A DNA stretch of 64,000 nucleotides. It comes from Flavobacteriales bacterium. Its GTDB lineage: Bacteria > Bacteroidota > Bacteroidia > Flavobacteriales_F > PHOS-HE28. Within the stretch, counting starts at the first letter, position 1, and each line of letters opens with the position of its first letter. Under the pieces are notes generated by a model. That model searched no databases. It was given only the letters and a program-made list of their open reading frames with translations, and had not been told where the DNA came from. The translations under genes were made by a program, and so were the position numbers. Below, piece by piece: positions 61,153-64,000 of the stretch. The DNA lies in NCBI GenBank assembly GCA_016716605.1, contig JADJWA010000001.1, positions 3,269,001 to 3,333,000 of the forward strand, given 5' to 3'.

Positions 61153-62709
61153 ATGAACCGATCCTTACTCCCACTGTTTGTCGCAGCGCTCGCGGCCCCC
61201 GGTATCCTGAACGCCCAGATCAGCTTCGGCGGTGCGCCGATCGGCCTTGACCAGGCCTATCTGCCCGCCCCACCGCTGGTGGTAATGCCCGAAGTGGATG
61301 CCAACGCGCTCATGATGGAGGACGAAGCGCGCATCGCGCAGGGAATCAAGGGTCCATACCGTTTCGGCTTCAACCATGCCACCGATATCAGCACGGAGAA
61401 CAACGGCGCATGGACCACCATGCCCAACGGTGATGGGGTCTGGCGCGTGGCCATCGAATGCCCTGGCGCCTTCAGCATCAACTTCGAATTCAATGACTAC
61501 GTGGTGCCCGACGGCGGCCAGGTCTTCGTGTACAACGATGCGGGCGAGGTCCTTGGCGCCTTCACGGCCGAGAGCAATCCCGGCCACACCATCCTGGGCG
61601 TGACGCAACTGGCCGGCGACCGCATCACCGTCGAGTACGTCGAGCCATTCGCTGTTCGCGGCGAAGGCCGGCTCCGCATCGGCCAAGTGACGCATGCCTA
61701 CCGCGACCTTTTCCGCTCGCTGAAGGGCTTCGGCACCAGCGGCAGCTGCAACAACAATGTGATCTGCCCAGAGGGCGACCCTTGGCGCGACCAGATCCGC
61801 AGCGTGGCCATGATCACGGTGGGCGGCAGCGGCATCTGCACGGGGCAGCTGATCAATAATTGCGCGAACAACGGCACGCCTTACTTCCTCACCGCCAACC
61901 ACTGCCTCGGCGGCAACAACAGCTGGGTGTTCCGCTTCAATTGGAACAGTCCTGTGTGCAGCCCCACCACCAACGCGCCCACGAACCAGACCGTCAGTGG
62001 CAGCTCGTTGAAGGCGAACAACGCCGCCAGCGATGTAGCACTGCTCCAACTCAACAGCACGCCGCCCGCCAGCTATAACGTGTTCTACACCGGCTGGGAC
62101 AAGAGCGGCACGGCGCCCACGGCCAGCACCTGCATCCACCATCCCGATGGCGACATCAAGAAGATCAGCTTCGATAACAACCCGGCCACCCAGGTGAGCT
62201 GGGGCGGCGCGGCCACCTGGCGCATCGCCAATTGGGAGGATGGCACCACCGAGCCCGGCAGCAGCGGGAGCGGCCTCTGGAACCAGAACGGCCTGCTCAT
62301 CGGGCAGCTCTATGGCGGTCAGGCCTCTTGCAGCAACAACATCAACGACTATTTCGGGCGCTTCAGCACCAGCTACCCCTTCCTGCAGAACTGGCTGGGC
62401 AACTGCGGCAACACGCTGCAGGGCTACCCGCTCTCCGTGGGCATCGATGAGGCGGCTGCGGATGAGGATTTGGACATCGCTCCGAATCCGGCGCAAGGCA
62501 ATGTGGCAGTGGGCCTTCCCGCTGCCATGCGCAACGGCGGGCGGCTCACGGTGTTCGATGCCCTGGGTAAGATCGTGGCACAGCGCATCCTCACCGGCGG
62601 CGTCGAGCGCGTGACCTTTGACCTGTCTGGCGAGCCTGCAGGCCTCTATTTCGTGGAAGCCACCGGGGTTGGCTTCCACCGCGTGCAGCGCTTGGTGATC
62701 GCGCGCTGA
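61153..62709 (+). CDS. Secreted lysyl-endopeptidase-like serine protease with type IX sorting domain (copy 1)
   Basis: A 518-residue exported protease. Signal peptide LLPLFVAALAAPGILNAQ, a propeptide with a beta-sandwich look (about 60-185: WRVAIECPGAFSINFEF), then a chymotrypsin-fold domain. The triad is His in FLTANHCLGG (about 249), Asp in NNAASDVALLQL (about 294) and Ser in EPGSSGSGLWNQ (about 371). HHPDGDIKKISF is characteristic of Achromobacter protease I relatives. The tail DEDLDIAPNPAQGNVAV to the end is a type A sorting domain. It should be exported by type IX secretion and may cleave after Lys. Confidence 0.9.
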   Translation: MNRSLLPLFVAALAAPGILNAQISFGGAPIGLDQAYLPAPPLVVMPEVDANALMMEDEARIAQGIKGPYRFGFNHATDISTENNGAWTTMPNGDGVWRVAIECPGAFSINFEFNDYVVPDGGQVFVYNDAGEVLGAFTAESNPGHTILGVTQLAGDRITVEYVEPFAVRGEGRLRIGQVTHAYRDLFRSLKGFGTSGSCNNNVICPEGDPWRDQIRSVAMITVGGSGICTGQLINNCANNGTPYFLTANHCLGGNNSWVFRFNWNSPVCSPTTNAPTNQTVSGSSLKANNAASDVALLQLNSTPPASYNVFYTGWDKSGTAPTASTCIHHPDGDIKKISFDNNPATQVSWGGAATWRIANWEDGTTEPGSSGSGLWNQNGLLIGQLYGGQASCSNNINDYFGRFSTSYPFLQNWLGNCGNTLQGYPLSVGIDEAAADEDLDIAPNPAQGNVAVGLPAAMRNGGRLTVFDALGKIVAQRILTGGVERVTFDLSGEPAGLYFVEATGVGFHRVQRLVIAR

Positions 62710-62728
62710 ACACGCCGCGCCTCGGCTT

Positions 62729-62760
62729 GAAGGACCGCTGGACCCTCCCAGCGGTCCTTC
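62729..62760 (+). terminator. Strong hairpin terminator between the two protease genes
   Basis: GAAGGACCGCTGG (62729-62741) pairs perfectly with CCAGCGGTCCTTC (62748-62760) around a six-base loop, 19 bases after the stop codon. No T run follows, so it may rely on other factors. It should keep the two protease genes transcriptionally separate. Confidence 0.7.
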
Positions 62761-62777
62761 GCATTCCGGGCCACGTC

Positions 62778-62785
62778 TATCTTCA
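62778..62785 (+). promoter_or_regulatory. Possible -7 promoter box of the second protease gene
   Basis: TATCTTCA is a loose match to TAnnTTyG and ends 19 bases before ATG 62805. Confidence 0.35.
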
Positions 62786-62804
62786 CGCAGCCAATCCAGC
62801 GCAC

Positions 62805-64000
62805 ATGGTTCCATCGCTACGCCTTTTCGCCATTCTCCCGCCCTTCCTCATCGCGCTCAGCGGATCATCGCAGGTCGCTTTCGGCGGAAAGCCGATCGGC
62901 CTGATGCCGAAAGGGCCTGCGCTCCGACCTGCGCAAACGATCACGCTTCCCGCGGTTGACGCCGCTGCGCTGATCGCCGAGGACGAAGCACGCGCTGCCT
63001 CCGGCGTGAAAGGCCCGTGGCGCTTCGGCTTCAACCACGAGGTGGACATCCGCAGCGAGGCGCAGGGGACCTGGACCATGCTCCGAAACGGCGACCGCGT
63101 TTGGCGAGTGGCGATCGAATGCCCCGGCGCCTTCAGCATCAACTTCCGGTTCAACGTATTCGACGTTCCGGAGCGCGGTCGCGTGTTCGTTTACAACGAG
63201 CACGGGAAGCATCTGGGAGCATTCACCGAAGCAAGCGCGAAGCTCAACCGCCTGGGTGTGGCGCAATTGGCCGGCGAGCGCATCACCATCGAGTACCATG
63301 AGCCTGCTGCCTTTGCCGGGCAAGGCCGTCTCGCCATCGACCGCGTGACGCACGCCTACCGCGATACGCAGGGCTTCGCGCGCGGCCTCGGTGATAGCGG
63401 CGACTGCAACATCAACGTGATCTGCCCCGAAGGCGATGATTGGCGCGACCAGATCCGCAGCGTGGCCATCATCACCACCGGCGGCAATGGCTTCTGCACC
63501 GGCACCCTGCTCAACAATTGCGCACAGGACAGCACGCCTTACTTCCTCACCGCCGACCATTGCCTCAGCCCCGATGTGGCCGATTGGGTGTTCCGCTTCA
63601 ACTGGGACAGCCCCAGCTGCGATCCCACCGAGGATGAGCCGGCTCTCGAGACCGTGAGCGGCTGCGTGCTGCTCACCAGCAGCAACACCACCGACATGGC
63701 CTTCCTGGAGCTGAACAGCATCCCACCTGTGGAGTACGATGTGTACTACGCCGGCTGGGACAAGAGCGGCGCTACGCCCGATACCGTCTGCGGCATCCAT
63801 CACCCCAGCGGCGACATCAAGAAGATCTGCCTCTCCTACAGCCCGGTGACCCAGGCCAACATCGACCTGGGCACCGGTGCCGCCGATTGCTGGCAGGTGA
63901 CGGTTTGGGATGCGGGCACCACGGAGCCCGGAAGCAGCGGCAGCGCGCTCTTCAATCAGGACAAGCGGGTGATAGGCCAACTGTATGGTGGCGCGGCCAA
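62805..64000 (+). CDS. Secreted lysyl-endopeptidase-like serine protease (copy 2, partial, cut by window edge)
   Basis: The first 398 or so residues of a close paralogue of the upstream gene; the frame is open to the right edge. It has a signal peptide (FAILPPFLIALSGSSQ), the same propeptide segment (WRVAIECPGAFSINFRF) and CNINVICPEGDDWRDQIRS. The triad is His in FLTADHCLSP, Asp in NTTDMAFLEL and Ser in EPGSSGSALFNQ. HHPSGDIKKICL is shared. A type IX sorting tail is expected beyond the window. The pair is a tandem duplication. Confidence 0.9.
   Translation, partial: MVPSLRLFAILPPFLIALSGSSQVAFGGKPIGLMPKGPALRPAQTITLPAVDAAALIAEDEARAASGVKGPWRFGFNHEVDIRSEAQGTWTMLRNGDRVWRVAIECPGAFSINFRFNVFDVPERGRVFVYNEHGKHLGAFTEASAKLNRLGVAQLAGERITIEYHEPAAFAGQGRLAIDRVTHAYRDTQGFARGLGDSGDCNINVICPEGDDWRDQIRSVAIITTGGNGFCTGTLLNNCAQDSTPYFLTADHCLSPDVADWVFRFNWDSPSCDPTEDEPALETVSGCVLLTSSNTTDMAFLELNSIPPVEYDVYYAGWDKSGATPDTVCGIHHPSGDIKKICLSYSPVTQANIDLGTGAADCWQVTVWDAGTTEPGSSGSALFNQDKRVIGQLYGGAA

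Noticed and set aside
1..64000. CRISPR arrays, tRNA or rRNA genes, insertion sequences, prophage or toxin-antitoxin modules
   Set aside because: I looked for regular direct repeats with spacers, tRNA T-loop words, transposase or integrase motifs and small gene pairs, and found none that I could support.

Overview
This window is a GC-rich (about 60% by eye), gene-dense piece of a Bacteroidota chromosome, most like a high-GC member of the Flavobacteriales. Four lines of evidence support this. Several secreted proteins end in C-terminal domains typical of type IX secretion cargo. Families common in Bacteroidota are present (DUF6089, DUF4159, DUF349, a TPR/PD40/OmpA protein, TlpA-like DUF4369 proteins, a short-lid Adk). 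Shine-Dalgarno sequences are almost absent. A promoter box of the Bacteroidota type (TAnnTTTG, here often TAnnTTCG) stands directly in front of many start codons. No rRNA, tRNA, CRISPR array, insertion sequence or phage gene was seen, and no gap without a gene exceeds 300 bases.

Layout. 1-6832 (-): surface polysaccharide cluster with a WecB-like epimerase (cut by the left edge), an acetyltransferase, five GT2 glycosyltransferases (three of them related to one another) and a frame-disrupted methyltransferase, many joined by ATGA overlaps. 6858-21644: mostly housekeeping genes (aroC, hutI, CAAX protease, PP2C phosphatase, DUF349, thioesterase, cysteine desulfurase, phosphohexomutase, rsmE, DUF4159, YggS, DUF6089, HEAT). 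21645-27609 (-): PorE-like OmpA protein, queE, TlpA-like thioredoxin, prfC. 27714-32190 (+): secreted sugar dehydrogenase, a hypothetical protein, SET protein, lipoprotein, Nudix hydrolase. 32167-40911 (-): adenylate cyclase with a periplasmic propeller, a truncated caspase-like protein lacking its cysteine, queA, secreted subtilase. 40995-47175: TPR and YdcF-like genes (+), then phosphatase, crcB, PAP2, obg, adk, hpt (-). 47307-51721 (-): second small glycan cluster. 51746-56869: DUF2306-like membrane protein, a type IX cargo protein, a GT39 transferase and a membrane metallophosphoesterase. 56965-60984: HMG-CoA lyase, pyrD, uvrB. 61153 to the end: two tandem lysyl-endopeptidase-like proteases, the second cut by the right edge.

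The most unusual signal is a set of six short degenerate repeat elements of four sequence types, each folded as an inverted repeat with a 7-10 base internal period. They sit on gene borders or inside genes. One is an in-frame insertion in pyrD, one supplies the stop codon of prfC, one contains the stop codon of adk, one encodes the signal peptide region of the PorE-like protein, one lies just upstream of the hpt promoter, and one fills a convergent junction. The second general signal is promoter architecture: the -7 box often ends only 4-8 bases before the start codon, which implies widespread leaderless mRNAs. The third is the pair formed by the propeller-adenylate cyclase and the catalytically dead caspase-like gene.
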